Assembly (NCBI RefSeq): GCF_003945325.1
Contig: NZ_AP019307.1
Coordinates: 1,860,001-1,924,000 of the forward strand
Reading direction: 5' to 3'
Length of the DNA: 64,000 nt
Source: Nocardioides baekrokdamisoli
GTDB lineage: Bacteria > Actinomycetota > Actinomycetes > Propionibacteriales > Nocardioidaceae
Below the pieces are notes generated by a model. That model saw only the letters and a program-made list of their open reading frames with translations, did no database searches and was not told the DNA's origin. A program made the translations under genes and the position numbers. Shown here one piece after another: positions 17,701 to 27,284 of this stretch; the stretch's first letter is position 1, and each line of letters starts with the position of its first letter.

Positions 17701-19173
17701 ATGAGTATGGAAACCATCTCCGTCGACCACCTGATCGTCGGCGCCGGCTTCGCCGGACTGTGCGCGGCGATCAAGTTGGACGAGGCGGGGGAGCGCGACT
17801 TCGTCGTCATCGAGAAGGACAGCGACGTCGGCGGGACCTGGCACATCAACACGTATCCGGGTGCGGAATGCGACGTCCCGAGCCAGCTGTACAGCTACTC
17901 CTTCGCGCTCAACCCGGACTGGTCGCGGGTTTACTCACCGCAGCAGGAGATCTGGGAGTACACCAAGCGTGTCGCCACCGAGGCCGGCATCCTCGACCGG
18001 GTCGTGCTCGACACCTCGGTGCAGAACTCGACCTGGGACGCCGCCCAGCAGCGCTGGATCGTGACGACCAGTGGCGCGACGTACGCCGCGCGCACCCTGA
18101 TCTCCGGTTCGGGCGGGCTCTCGGAGCCGTCGCTCCCGGACATCAAGGGCATCGAGTCGTACACCGGTGAGACGTTCCACTCCGCCCGCTGGGACCACAG
18201 CGTCGACCTGGAGGGCAAGCGCATCGCTGTCATTGGCACCGGTGCCTCCGCCATCCAGCTGGTGCCCGAGCTGCAGAAGATGGCTGCGCGGGTCGATGTC
18301 TACCAGCGCACGCCGAACTGGATCATCCCCCGCAACGAGCGCCGGTTCACGGCCATCGAGAAGCAGGTCTTCCGCCGGGTCCCGCTGGCGCAGCGCGCTG
18401 TTCGCGCCGCGGTGTACGCCACCCTCGAGGGTCGCGTCCCGGCGTTCAACCGGTTCCCGGTCTTGTTGAAGGCGGTCGAGGCGCAGGGGAAGGCCAACAT
18501 CGCGAAGGCGATCAGTGACCCGGAGCTTCGCGCCAAGGTCACCCCTGCGTACCGCGCCGGCTGCAAGCGCATCCTGGTCTCCAACAAGTGGTACCCGGCG
18601 ATTGCCGCCGACAACGTCGAGCTGATCACCGACGGCATCGCCGAGATCCGCTCCGGCTCCATCGTCACGACGGCCGGTGAGGAGCGGGAGATCGACGTCC
18701 TCGTCATCGCCACCGGCTTCCACGTGACCGACCCGCCGATCGCGCAGCACGTCGTCGGCGCCGATGGCCGGACCCTGGCCGAGCAGTGGCGTGAGACCGG
18801 CATGCGGGCATACAAGGGCACCACCATCCACGGGTTCCCGAACCTGTTCCAGCTTGTCGGCCCTAACACCGCGCTCGGCCACAGCTCGATGATCTTCCAG
18901 ATCGAGTCGCAGGTCCGGTACGTCGTCGACGCGGTCGTGACGATGCGCCGCACGGGGCTGGCGACGGTGCAGCCGAAGCTCGAGGCGCAGGACTCCTGGA
19001 CCGGTGCCGTTCAGGAGCGGATGAAGCCGACCGTCTGGCTCACCGGCGGCTGCGCCAGCTGGTACGTCGACGAGCACGGCAACAACACCACCCTCTGGCC
19101 CGGCCAGACCTTCACCTTCCGTCAGCAGCTCTCCTCCTTCGACGTCGACCAGTACGTCGTCACCTCCGCCTGA
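17701..19173 (+). CDS. Flavin-containing (Baeyer-Villiger type) monooxygenase
   Basis: 490-residue FAD/NADPH enzyme inserting oxygen into ketones or oxidising heteroatoms. FAD motif GAGFAG at 14-19, GGTWHINTYPG after it, FHSARWDH (class B monooxygenase fingerprint region, with Tyr in place of the usual Phe before TGE) and the second Rossmann motif GTGASA at 179-184. First gene of an operon with an SDR and an old-yellow-type reductase, a set expected for breakdown of a cyclic or unsaturated ketone. Controlled by the divergent TetR via the adjacent palindrome (inferred). Confidence 0.92.
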   Translation: MSMETISVDHLIVGAGFAGLCAAIKLDEAGERDFVVIEKDSDVGGTWHINTYPGAECDVPSQLYSYSFALNPDWSRVYSPQQEIWEYTKRVATEAGILDRVVLDTSVQNSTWDAAQQRWIVTTSGATYAARTLISGSGGLSEPSLPDIKGIESYTGETFHSARWDHSVDLEGKRIAVIGTGASAIQLVPELQKMAARVDVYQRTPNWIIPRNERRFTAIEKQVFRRVPLAQRAVRAAVYATLEGRVPAFNRFPVLLKAVEAQGKANIAKAISDPELRAKVTPAYRAGCKRILVSNKWYPAIAADNVELITDGIAEIRSGSIVTTAGEEREIDVLVIATGFHVTDPPIAQHVVGADGRTLAEQWRETGMRAYKGTTIHGFPNLFQLVGPNTALGHSSMIFQIESQVRYVVDAVVTMRRTGLATVQPKLEAQDSWTGAVQERMKPTVWLTGGCASWYVDEHGNNTTLWPGQTFTFRQQLSSFDVDQYVVTSA

Positions 19174-19184
19174 AAGGCACAGCC

Positions 19185-20053
19185 ATGAAGACCCTCAACA
19201 ACAAGGTCGCCGTCGTCACCGGAGCCGGATCCGGCATCGGCCGCTCGCTCGCGCTGGCGCTCACCAAGGCAGGCGCCCGCGTAGCGATCAGCGACTGGAG
19301 CGAGGCCGGTTTGGCCGAGACCGTTGCCCTCTGTGCCGAGATCGGCGAGGCGCCGCACTCGCGGATCCTCGACGTACGCGACCGCGCTGCGGTGACGGCG
19401 TACGCGGCCGACGTCGCCGAGCACTTCGGTGGCGTCAACGTGGTGATCAACAACGCCGGCATCACCATCTTCGGCACGGTGGAGGAGTCGCCGTACGAGG
19501 ACATCGAGAAGGTCATGGACGTCGACTTCTGGGGTGTGGTGCACGGGACGAAGGCGTTCCTGCCGCACCTGATCGCCTCGGGCGACGGCCACGTCGTCAA
19601 CATCTCGAGCATCTTCGGCTTGTTCGGCGTGCCGACGCAGAGCTCGTACAACGCGGCGAAGTTCGCGGTCCGTGGGTTCACCGAGTCGCTGCGCCAGGAG
19701 ATGCTCATCGCCGGTCACAAGGTCGGTGTCACGTCGGTCCACCCGGGTGGCATCAGGACCAACATCGTCAACAACGCGGTGGCCAGCAACGCCGCCGACC
19801 TCGGCTCGATGCAGAAGCTCTTCGACACCGTCCTCACCCGCACGTCGGCTGATGAGGCCGCCGCGACGATCCTGCGGGGCGTACGCGGCAACAGGGCCAA
19901 GGTGCTGATCGGCCTCGACGCCCACGTGGTCGACCTGCTGATCCGTGCCCTCGGCTCGGCGTACCAGCGTCCGTTCGCCGCCGTCTCGCGCCGCCTCACG
20001 AGCAAGCTCCAGGCTCCGGCCGCAGCCCCGGCTTCCGCGAAGGTCTCGGCCAA

Positions 20054-20057
<4 letters not shown>
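19185..20057 (+). CDS. SDR-family oxidoreductase in the monooxygenase operon
   Basis: 290-residue short-chain dehydrogenase. TGAGSGIG near 12-19, NNAG near 89, catalytic Ser and SSYNAAKFAV (Tyr/Lys pair). The C-terminal third is longer than in minimal SDRs and ends in an Ala/Lys-rich tail, which resembles SDRs encoded beside Baeyer-Villiger enzymes. AAAGG precedes the ATG, 11 nt after the monooxygenase. It may make the ketone substrate from an alcohol or reduce the product; direction is not readable. Confidence 0.88.
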
Positions 20058-21307
<1,250 letters not shown>

Positions 21308-21360
21308 AGCAGTTGTCGACCCGGCCGACCGAACACCCCCACAAGAACGAGGAACCTGTC

Positions 21361-22449
21361 ATGCGATCCGTGTGCACACCCGTGGCAAAGCTCGCTGTCG
21401 TCGCCGCAGTCTCGACCCTGGTCGTCGGGCTTCTTGTCGGTACGACCGGGGCGCCTGCACTGGGCTCGACAGCCCGAGCATGGGCCCCACTGACCCAAGC
21501 GGGACCGGCGTTGTCGGTGCCGTCGGCGAGCTTGACCAAGGCTGTGGCCTGTTCTGGTCCGTTCCGCGGCAACAACCTCGAGCCGGTTCTCCTCGAGCCG
21601 GCCACCGGCGTCACCCCGACGGAGAACTACTCCTGGAACTGGGAGCGCGTGTTCACGGCGCAGCACCGACCGTGGTGCGCGGTCACCGAGCCGTTCCACA
21701 CACTCGGGGATCTCCAGGTGGGCGGTGAGTACGTCGTCTACGCGATCCGACGCTTGCACGCCCTCACTGGTCGCAAGATCGCCGTTATGGGTCACAGCCA
21801 AGGCGGACAGACGATGCGCTGGGCCCTGCGCTTCTGGCCCGACACCCGTTCCATGGTCGACGACGTCATCGGGATGGCCGGCGACAACCACGGCACCACG
21901 TTGCTCGATGGCTTCTGCGTGGCCAGCTTGACGACGTGCACTCCGCAGGGGTGGCAGCAACGGAGTACCTCCAACTACCTCCGCGCCCTCAACAGTGTGA
22001 CGGAGACGTTCGCCGGCATCTCGTACACGGAGATCTACAGCCACAACGACGAGGTGGTCCTCCCCAGCACCGGGCCGCGGCCGTCGTCGGCCCTGCACAG
22101 CGGCGCCGGCCTGATCACCAACGTAGCGACGCAGGACCTCTGCCCGTCCGACGTGTACGAGCACCTCGCGGTCGGGACGATCGATCCGGTCACCTACGCC
22201 CTGGCGACGGATGCACTCAGCCACCCCGGACCGGCGCTGCCCAGTCGGATCAGCCGGTCCGCGTGTTCGCAGATCCTCATGCCCGGCGTGAGTGCCGCTG
22301 CCGCCCAGCAGAACCTCAGCCTCCTCGGTGGGCTCCCCAACGTCCTGTTGGTGCCGGTTCCGTTCGTCAATCTCGGTGGCGCACCCCAACTGTCGAACGA
22401 GCCAGCTCTTGCGTGTTACGTCTACGCCGGTGGATGCCGCGGCCGCTGA
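21361..22449 (+). CDS. Secreted lipase resembling Candida antarctica lipase B
   Basis: 362-residue alpha/beta hydrolase with an N-terminal signal peptide (hydrophobic run about 9-30). Nucleophile S146 in GHSQGG, acid D230 in HNDEVV and base H268 in YEHLAV keep the order of CalB. Around them the text follows CalB closely: an ExxVLLEPATG oxyanion strand, EYVVYAI, DVIGMAGDNHGT and GWQQ. AGGAA precedes ATG 21361, 53 nt after the OYE gene. It hydrolyses or transfers esters outside the cell; no lid domain is evident. An upstream open frame is rejected as it lacks the signal peptide. Confidence 0.88.
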   Translation: MRSVCTPVAKLAVVAAVSTLVVGLLVGTTGAPALGSTARAWAPLTQAGPALSVPSASLTKAVACSGPFRGNNLEPVLLEPATGVTPTENYSWNWERVFTAQHRPWCAVTEPFHTLGDLQVGGEYVVYAIRRLHALTGRKIAVMGHSQGGQTMRWALRFWPDTRSMVDDVIGMAGDNHGTTLLDGFCVASLTTCTPQGWQQRSTSNYLRALNSVTETFAGISYTEIYSHNDEVVLPSTGPRPSSALHSGAGLITNVATQDLCPSDVYEHLAVGTIDPVTYALATDALSHPGPALPSRISRSACSQILMPGVSAAAAQQNLSLLGGLPNVLLVPVPFVNLGGAPQLSNEPALACYVYAGGCRGR

Positions 22450-22471
22450 ACCGCTGTGACACCCTGAACCG

Positions 22472-23011
22472 GTGCCGATCGATCCCATGGGCGTACTAGC
22501 GCTCCAACGAGCCCTCACCCAGGCCGCCGAGCTCCTCGACACCGTCACCGAGGCGGATCTTGCCAAGCCGACGCCGTGCGAGGAATGGGACGTACGCAAG
22601 CTCGCCAACCATCTGATCGCGCAGCCTCGGATCTTCGTGACGATGCTCCAGGGGTCGCCTCCCGGGTGGAACGGTCGCGAGGACTACACGGCGCACCTCG
22701 GTGAGGAGCTCCGTACGCGTGGAAATGTGCTGGTCAACCTGTGGCGCCAGATCGATGATGCGATGCTCGACCCGGACTGGCATGCGGCCGAGATCGCGAC
22801 CCACACCTGGGATCTCGCGGTCGCCCTCGGCCGGACCACGGACGACCTCGACCAGTCCGTCGCGCAACGTGCCGTGATCACCATGGACCGGGTCCTGGGA
22901 CCGGCACGCAAGGGCCGCGCCTTCGCCGACGCGAAGGCTGCGCCGGCCGGTTCGGACGCGTACACCCACCTGGCCGCGTACGCGGGCCGCACCGTGCCCT
23001 TCGCCGGCTGA
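22472..23011 (+). CDS. TIGR03086/maleylpyruvate-isomerase-type (DinB fold) protein
   Basis: 179-residue four-helix-bundle protein. TPCEEWDVRKLANHL near 33-47 and ATHTWDLAVALG in the second half contain the family's histidines for a divalent metal. Such proteins are abundant in actinomycetes and may be mycothiol-dependent enzymes, but most lack assigned reactions. Start is GTG 22472 or, five codons later, ATG 22487. It lies between unrelated genes and is probably transcribed alone or with the lipase. Confidence 0.75.
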   Translation: MPIDPMGVLALQRALTQAAELLDTVTEADLAKPTPCEEWDVRKLANHLIAQPRIFVTMLQGSPPGWNGREDYTAHLGEELRTRGNVLVNLWRQIDDAMLDPDWHAAEIATHTWDLAVALGRTTDDLDQSVAQRAVITMDRVLGPARKGRAFADAKAAPAGSDAYTHLAAYAGRTVPFAG

Positions 23012-23100
23012 GTCGGTCACAGGATCTTCCCGACAACCTGCCAAGGAGGTCTGGGGAGCGACACAGGATCACCACAGATCCCGGTCGGATCGTCGGTGGC

Positions 23101-25128
23101 ATGACATCAACACTGCCCCCTCCCGAGCCGTCCACTCGGGCCCGCTGGGAACGCCCGGCACATCTCGGCCTGCTCCTGTCGACGGCGGTCCTCTACGTCT
23201 GGAACCTGTCGGCCAGCGGATGGGCGAACTCGTTCTACTCCGCGGCCGTCCAGGCCGGATCGGTCAGCTGGAAGGCGTTCTTCTTCGGTTCCAGCGACGC
23301 CGCCAACTCGATCACCGTCGACAAGCCGCCGGCCAGCCTCTGGCCGATGGAACTCTCGGTCCGCATCTTCGGCCTGAACTCCTGGGCCATCCTCATTCCC
23401 GAGGCTCTGATGGGCGTCGCGACAGTTGCGATCGTGTACGCCTCGGTCCGGCGGTACTTCTCCGCGCAGGCCGCCCTCTTCGCGGGTGCTGCGCTGGCAC
23501 TCACTCCCGTCGCGGCGCTCATGTTCAAGTTCAACAACCCTGACGCGATGCTGGCTCTGCTGCTCACAGCGGCGACCGCGCTGACCGTCAAGGCCATCGG
23601 CACCGGCAAGGCACGCTGGCTGGTCTGGGCCGGCGTCGCGATCGGCTTCGGGTTCCTCACCAAACAGTTGCAGGCGTTCCTGGTGCTCCCGGCCCTGATC
23701 GTCGTTTACGCGTACGCCGCTCCGCACCCGTTCCTCGTCCGGGTCAGGCACTTGCTGTACGCGTTCGGCGCGATGATCGTCGCCGGCGGCTGGTGGGTGG
23801 CGATCGTCGAACTGGTCCCGGCGTCCGATCGGCCCTACATCGGTGGCTCCCAGACCAACGACTTCCTCAACCTGACCTTCGGCTACAACGGGCTCGGTCG
23901 GATCACCGGCAGCGAGACCGGCAGTGTCACGCCGGGTGGCGGTGGTGCCGGCCGTGGCATGTGGGGTGTGACCGGGCTGTGGCGCCTGTTCGAGAACGAG
24001 ATCGGCGGACAGATCGCCTGGTTGCTGCCGGCGGCGCTGGCACTCACGCTGGTCGCCCTGTGGGTCACTCGAGCGGCGCCGCGTACCGATGCCCGTCGGG
24101 CCCTGGTCCTCGCCTACAGCGTGTCGATGCTGACGACCGCGATCGCGTTCAGCTTCATGGCCGGGATCTTCCACGCCTACTACACGGTCGCTCTAGCGCC
24201 CGGGATCGCCGTCGCGGTGGCGGTCGGCGGCGAACTCCTCTGGGAGCGCCGCGAGGCGTGGTGGGCCCGGATCGTCGCGGCGGCAGTCGTGCTCGGCAGC
24301 GCGTGGTGGGCGTGGATCCTGCTGGATCGCGCCTCGGGTTGGAACCCGTGGGTCAAGGTCCTCGCCGTCGTCCTAGCGGTGGTCGCCTCGGCTCTGATCG
24401 TGCTGGGGTCGAAGGTGCGGATCGCGACCGCTGGCGCGGTCCTTGTGGCGATGGCCGCTGTGCTGGTCGCCCCCACCGCGTACAGCCTGGAGACTGTGGG
24501 GGTCGGGCACTCCGGCTCGATCGTCACCGCCGGTCCGACGGTTGCCTCCGGTATGGGCGGCCCGGGTGGCGGGGGCGGGATGCGCGGCGGGCGAGGCTTC
24601 GCGGGAGGTACGCCGCCGGCGGGCCGGATGATGGCAGCTGGGCACATGCCACCCATGCCGACCGGCGGTCAGATGCCGGCCTTCCCTGGCGGGCAGGTGG
24701 GTACGCAGGCCGGCGCGACGCGGGGCGGGTTCGGCGTCGGGGGCGGGCTGCTCAACAGTTCCAGCGTCAGCGCGGAACTGAGGACGCTGCTGGAGCAGAA
24801 CGGCACGACGTACACCTGGGTGGCTGCCGCGGTCGGCTCCAACGAGGCCTCCGGCTACCAACTCGCGACGCAGTTCCCAGTGATGCCGATCGGTGGTTTC
24901 AACGGCTCCGACCCCTCACCGACGCTCGCGCAGTTCCAGGCGTACGTGGCCGCCAAGAAGATTCACTACTTCTTGGGCGGGCACGGCATTGCGGGTGGGA
25001 TGGGGATCGGCCGGTCGAACGGCGGCAGCAATGTCTCCTCGCAGATCAGCACCTGGGTCGAGGCGCACTTCACCGCGAAGACGGTTGGCGGGGTGACGCT
25101 CTACGACCTCACCACGCCCAAGGCCTGA
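23101..25128 (+). CDS. GT39-type membrane glycosyltransferase with Gly/Met-rich linker
   Basis: 675-residue polytopic enzyme of the ArnT/protein-mannosyltransferase fold, transferring a sugar from a polyprenyl phosphate to a cell-surface acceptor. About 10-12 membrane helices; the early loop with DKPPASLW and the later HAYYTVALAPGIA segment are typical. After the last helix, residues about 481-552 form a Gly/Met/Pro-rich low-complexity stretch before a C-terminal outer domain. No regulator is adjacent. The start ATG 23101 lacks a convincing ribosome site. A strong hairpin follows the stop. Confidence 0.85.
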   Translation: MTSTLPPPEPSTRARWERPAHLGLLLSTAVLYVWNLSASGWANSFYSAAVQAGSVSWKAFFFGSSDAANSITVDKPPASLWPMELSVRIFGLNSWAILIPEALMGVATVAIVYASVRRYFSAQAALFAGAALALTPVAALMFKFNNPDAMLALLLTAATALTVKAIGTGKARWLVWAGVAIGFGFLTKQLQAFLVLPALIVVYAYAAPHPFLVRVRHLLYAFGAMIVAGGWWVAIVELVPASDRPYIGGSQTNDFLNLTFGYNGLGRITGSETGSVTPGGGGAGRGMWGVTGLWRLFENEIGGQIAWLLPAALALTLVALWVTRAAPRTDARRALVLAYSVSMLTTAIAFSFMAGIFHAYYTVALAPGIAVAVAVGGELLWERREAWWARIVAAAVVLGSAWWAWILLDRASGWNPWVKVLAVVLAVVASALIVLGSKVRIATAGAVLVAMAAVLVAPTAYSLETVGVGHSGSIVTAGPTVASGMGGPGGGGGMRGGRGFAGGTPPAGRMMAAGHMPPMPTGGQMPAFPGGQVGTQAGATRGGFGVGGGLLNSSSVSAELRTLLEQNGTTYTWVAAAVGSNEASGYQLATQFPVMPIGGFNGSDPSPTLAQFQAYVAAKKIHYFLGGHGIAGGMGIGRSNGGSNVSSQISTWVEAHFTAKTVGGVTLYDLTTPKA

Positions 25129-25130
25129 TC

Positions 25131-25176
25131 CTCGTGTGGTTGGGCGGGTGTCACGGCGCCCGCTCAACCACACGAG
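25131..25176. terminator. Hairpin terminator after the glycosyltransferase
   Basis: CTCGTGTGGTTG pairs perfectly with CAACCACACGAG (25165-25176), extended by a G-U pair and GCGGG/CCCGC, giving an 18-bp stem with a 10-nt loop. It begins 2 nt after the stop codon. No T-tract, as usual in high-GC actinomycetes. Confidence 0.85.
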
Positions 25177-25181
25177 GCTCC

Positions 25182-25187
25182 TAGGCT
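25182..25187 (+). promoter_or_regulatory. Leaderless -10 of nudC
   Basis: TAGGCT, then 6 nt, then GTG 25194. It starts 5 bp after the preceding terminator. Confidence 0.55.
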
Positions 25188-25193
25188 GGCCGG

Positions 25194-26027
25194 GTGGATC
25201 CCGCCTCGTACGTCCTTGCCTCCCACGATCGCGCCGCTCATCTGCGCGCCGATCCGGTCGAGGCTGATGTCTGGATCACCGTCGGCAACGGTCGAGTCCG
25301 GGTTTCGAACGGCCGGTTGGATCGCGGCGATACGTCGGCAGGCGGCGCTGATGTGTTCCTCGGAGTGATCGACGGCACCCGAGTCGCAGCCAGCGTGGTG
25401 GAACGGATCGAGCCGAAGGAGGAGGCCGTCGACCTGCGGGCAGGCTTCGGTCTGCTCGACACCGCCGAGATCGGCCTTGCCGCACACGCCGTCGCGATGG
25501 CCCGCTGGATCGAGGCGACCAGATTCTGCGCCAAGTGCGGTCATGCCCTCACTCTCACCAAGGGCGGCCACATCGCCCTGTGCGCGAGCTGCTCCACGGA
25601 GCACTACCCGCGTACCGACTCCGCCGTCATCATGGCGCTGACCGATCAGGACGACCGGCTCCTGTTGGCCCGCAACACCGCCTGGCCCGCCGGGATGATG
25701 TCGGTGCTCGCCGGCTTCGTGGAGCCCGGTGAATCGCTGGAGGACGCCGTACGCCGAGAGATCGCCGAGGAGGTCGGCCTCCACGCGACTGACGTCGAGT
25801 ACGTCGGGAGCCAGCCGTGGCCGTTCCCGAGTTCGATCATGTTGGGCTTCGCGGCGCGTACGTCCGAGGTCGAGATCACCATCGACCCCACCGAGATCGC
25901 CGAGGCGCGCTGGTTCACCCGCGCGGAGCTGCAGCAGGCCGTCAAGGAGGACGGCCTCTGGGTGCCTCCGCGCGGTGTCTCGATCTCCACGCATCTCATC
26001 GAACGCTGGTACGGCGGCCCGGTCTGA
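25194..26027 (+). CDS. nudC: NADH pyrophosphatase NudC-type Nudix hydrolase
   Basis: 277 residues. Splits NADH to NMNH and AMP, and family members also remove NAD caps from RNA. Zinc ribbon CAKC and CASC (near 112-134), Nudix box GFVEPGESLEDAVRREIAEE near 179-198, and the SQPWPFPSS motif that defines NudC. An N-terminal NUDIX-like domain precedes the ribbon. GTG start with TAGGCT 6 nt upstream and no ribosome site. The stop codon is followed at once by an intergenic palindromic repeat. Confidence 0.93.
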   Translation: MDPASYVLASHDRAAHLRADPVEADVWITVGNGRVRVSNGRLDRGDTSAGGADVFLGVIDGTRVAASVVERIEPKEEAVDLRAGFGLLDTAEIGLAAHAVAMARWIEATRFCAKCGHALTLTKGGHIALCASCSTEHYPRTDSAVIMALTDQDDRLLLARNTAWPAGMMSVLAGFVEPGESLEDAVRREIAEEVGLHATDVEYVGSQPWPFPSSIMLGFAARTSEVEITIDPTEIAEARWFTRAELQQAVKEDGLWVPPRGVSISTHLIERWYGGPV

Positions 26028-26120
26028 GGCCCTGACGGCGCGTCTGCTGCGTTGCTCTTCGGTCGCGGGCCCGCGAGGCCCGCTTCCCTCCGGCGCCTTG
26101 CAGCCGCGCGCGTCAGGACC
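26028..26120. repeat. Stop-proximal palindromic repeat, copy A
   Basis: Outer arms GG-C-CCTGACG and CGTCAGG-A-CC, continued by GCGCG/CGCGC with one bulge. Interior shares CTGCTGCGTTGCTCTTCG-like and GCTTC-CTC words with copies at 39983-40074 and 51812-51893. Begins right after the nudC stop. May end or stabilise the transcript. Confidence 0.7.
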
Positions 26121-26157
26121 TCAGACCCCCGAGGCCAGCTTCGCTCGCGCTCCTTGT

Positions 26158-26180
26158 GACCGCGCGCGTCAGGGCCTCAG
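26158..26180. repeat. Duplicated right end of copy A
   Basis: Nearly identical to 26102-26124 (core CCGCGCGCGTCAGG, then A or G, then CCTCAG), 56 bp downstream, preceded in both by a GCTTC-CTC word. Suggests a partial tandem duplication. Confidence 0.6.
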
Positions 26181-26235
26181 GCTCTCAGGGCCGTGCCTCT
26201 GGCGCCCGCCGCGGTCCACGCGGGAGAGTGGCGTC

Positions 26236-27174
26236 GTGGATTACACGGAGCAGACCGCGTGGCGCGACATCCAGGCCCACCTGCCGGCCGACTTCCAGCT
26301 CACGCCGGCGACCATGCCGGACACCGAGTGGTGGTCGCACAACGGCCACCGCATTCATCTGGACACTTATCGCAACCCCGACGCGAAGGTGAAGGTGATC
26401 CTCTTCCACGGCGTCGGCACCAACGGTCGTCAGATGACCACGATCCTCGGCCGACCACTCGCCGCACGCGGTCACGAGACCATCGCCATCGACATGCCGA
26501 CGTACGGCGTCACCGAGGTCGCTGCCCATGCGCTCGTGACCTACGACGACTGGGTGCAGATCGGGTCCGATCTGATCGACCGCGAACTCGCCCGCGACGA
26601 TCGTCCGATCGTCCTCTACGGCCTGTCAGCGGGCGGAATGGAGACCTTCCACGTGGCTGCGGTCAACGCCAAGGTCCACGGGATCGTCGGGATGACGTTC
26701 CTCGATCAGCGAGTGCCGCAGGTCGCCCGCGAGACAGCGTTCGACCCGGTGACCGGTGCCATCGGCGGCAGGCTGATGCGGCTGCTGGCGCGTACTCCGC
26801 TGCGTCGGCTGCGGTTGCCGATGCGTCTGGTCAGCAAGATGCGGGCGCTGGTGAACGACAAGGCCGCGCTGCGTACGTGCTTGAAGGACAAGACCTCGGC
26901 AGGCAATTCGGCTTCCGTCGCGTTCCTCGACTCCTACCTGAACTACCAGCCTGCGATGGAGCCTGAGGACTTCGATGTCTGCCCGATCCTGCTCACCCAG
27001 CCGGCCGCGGATCGGTGGACGCCGAAGTACCTCTCCGATCTCGTGCTGGACCGGGTCCGCAAGGTCCCGGTGAGCGTCGTGGAGCTCGAGAACGGCAGTC
27101 ACTACCCGATCGAGGAGACGGCGCTGCGACAGATGGTCGACGCTGTGGACGCGTTCGTCGCCGGTGTCGGATAG
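26236..27174 (+). CDS. Alpha/beta hydrolase
   Basis: 312-residue cytosolic hydrolase. FHGVGTNG supplies the oxyanion hole, the nucleophile is in YGLSAGG, and NGSHYPIE near the C-terminus carries the catalytic histidine; the acid probably lies in the QPAADRWTP segment. GTG 26236 has GGGAGAG 7-10 nt upstream. The same frame is open far upstream through the repeat and into nudC, but that text has no hydrolase features. No operon partner; substrate unknown (esterase, lipase or thioesterase). Confidence 0.8.
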   Translation: MDYTEQTAWRDIQAHLPADFQLTPATMPDTEWWSHNGHRIHLDTYRNPDAKVKVILFHGVGTNGRQMTTILGRPLAARGHETIAIDMPTYGVTEVAAHALVTYDDWVQIGSDLIDRELARDDRPIVLYGLSAGGMETFHVAAVNAKVHGIVGMTFLDQRVPQVARETAFDPVTGAIGGRLMRLLARTPLRRLRLPMRLVSKMRALVNDKAALRTCLKDKTSAGNSASVAFLDSYLNYQPAMEPEDFDVCPILLTQPAADRWTPKYLSDLVLDRVRKVPVSVVELENGSHYPIEETALRQMVDAVDAFVAGVG

Positions 27175-27284
27175 GTCACAGAGGTACGCCCGCCCACGCG
27201 TTCGCGCGTGTCTCACGATGCAGCGCCGACGCGTAGGTCCGGTAACGTGCCTGCAATCCATCCGTTCGCGAAGGGCTCTTTTTC

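Noticed and set aside
25729..26235. Upstream extension of the alpha/beta hydrolase into nudC
   Set aside because: The extension reads nudC out of phase and the palindromic repeat; no domain there.
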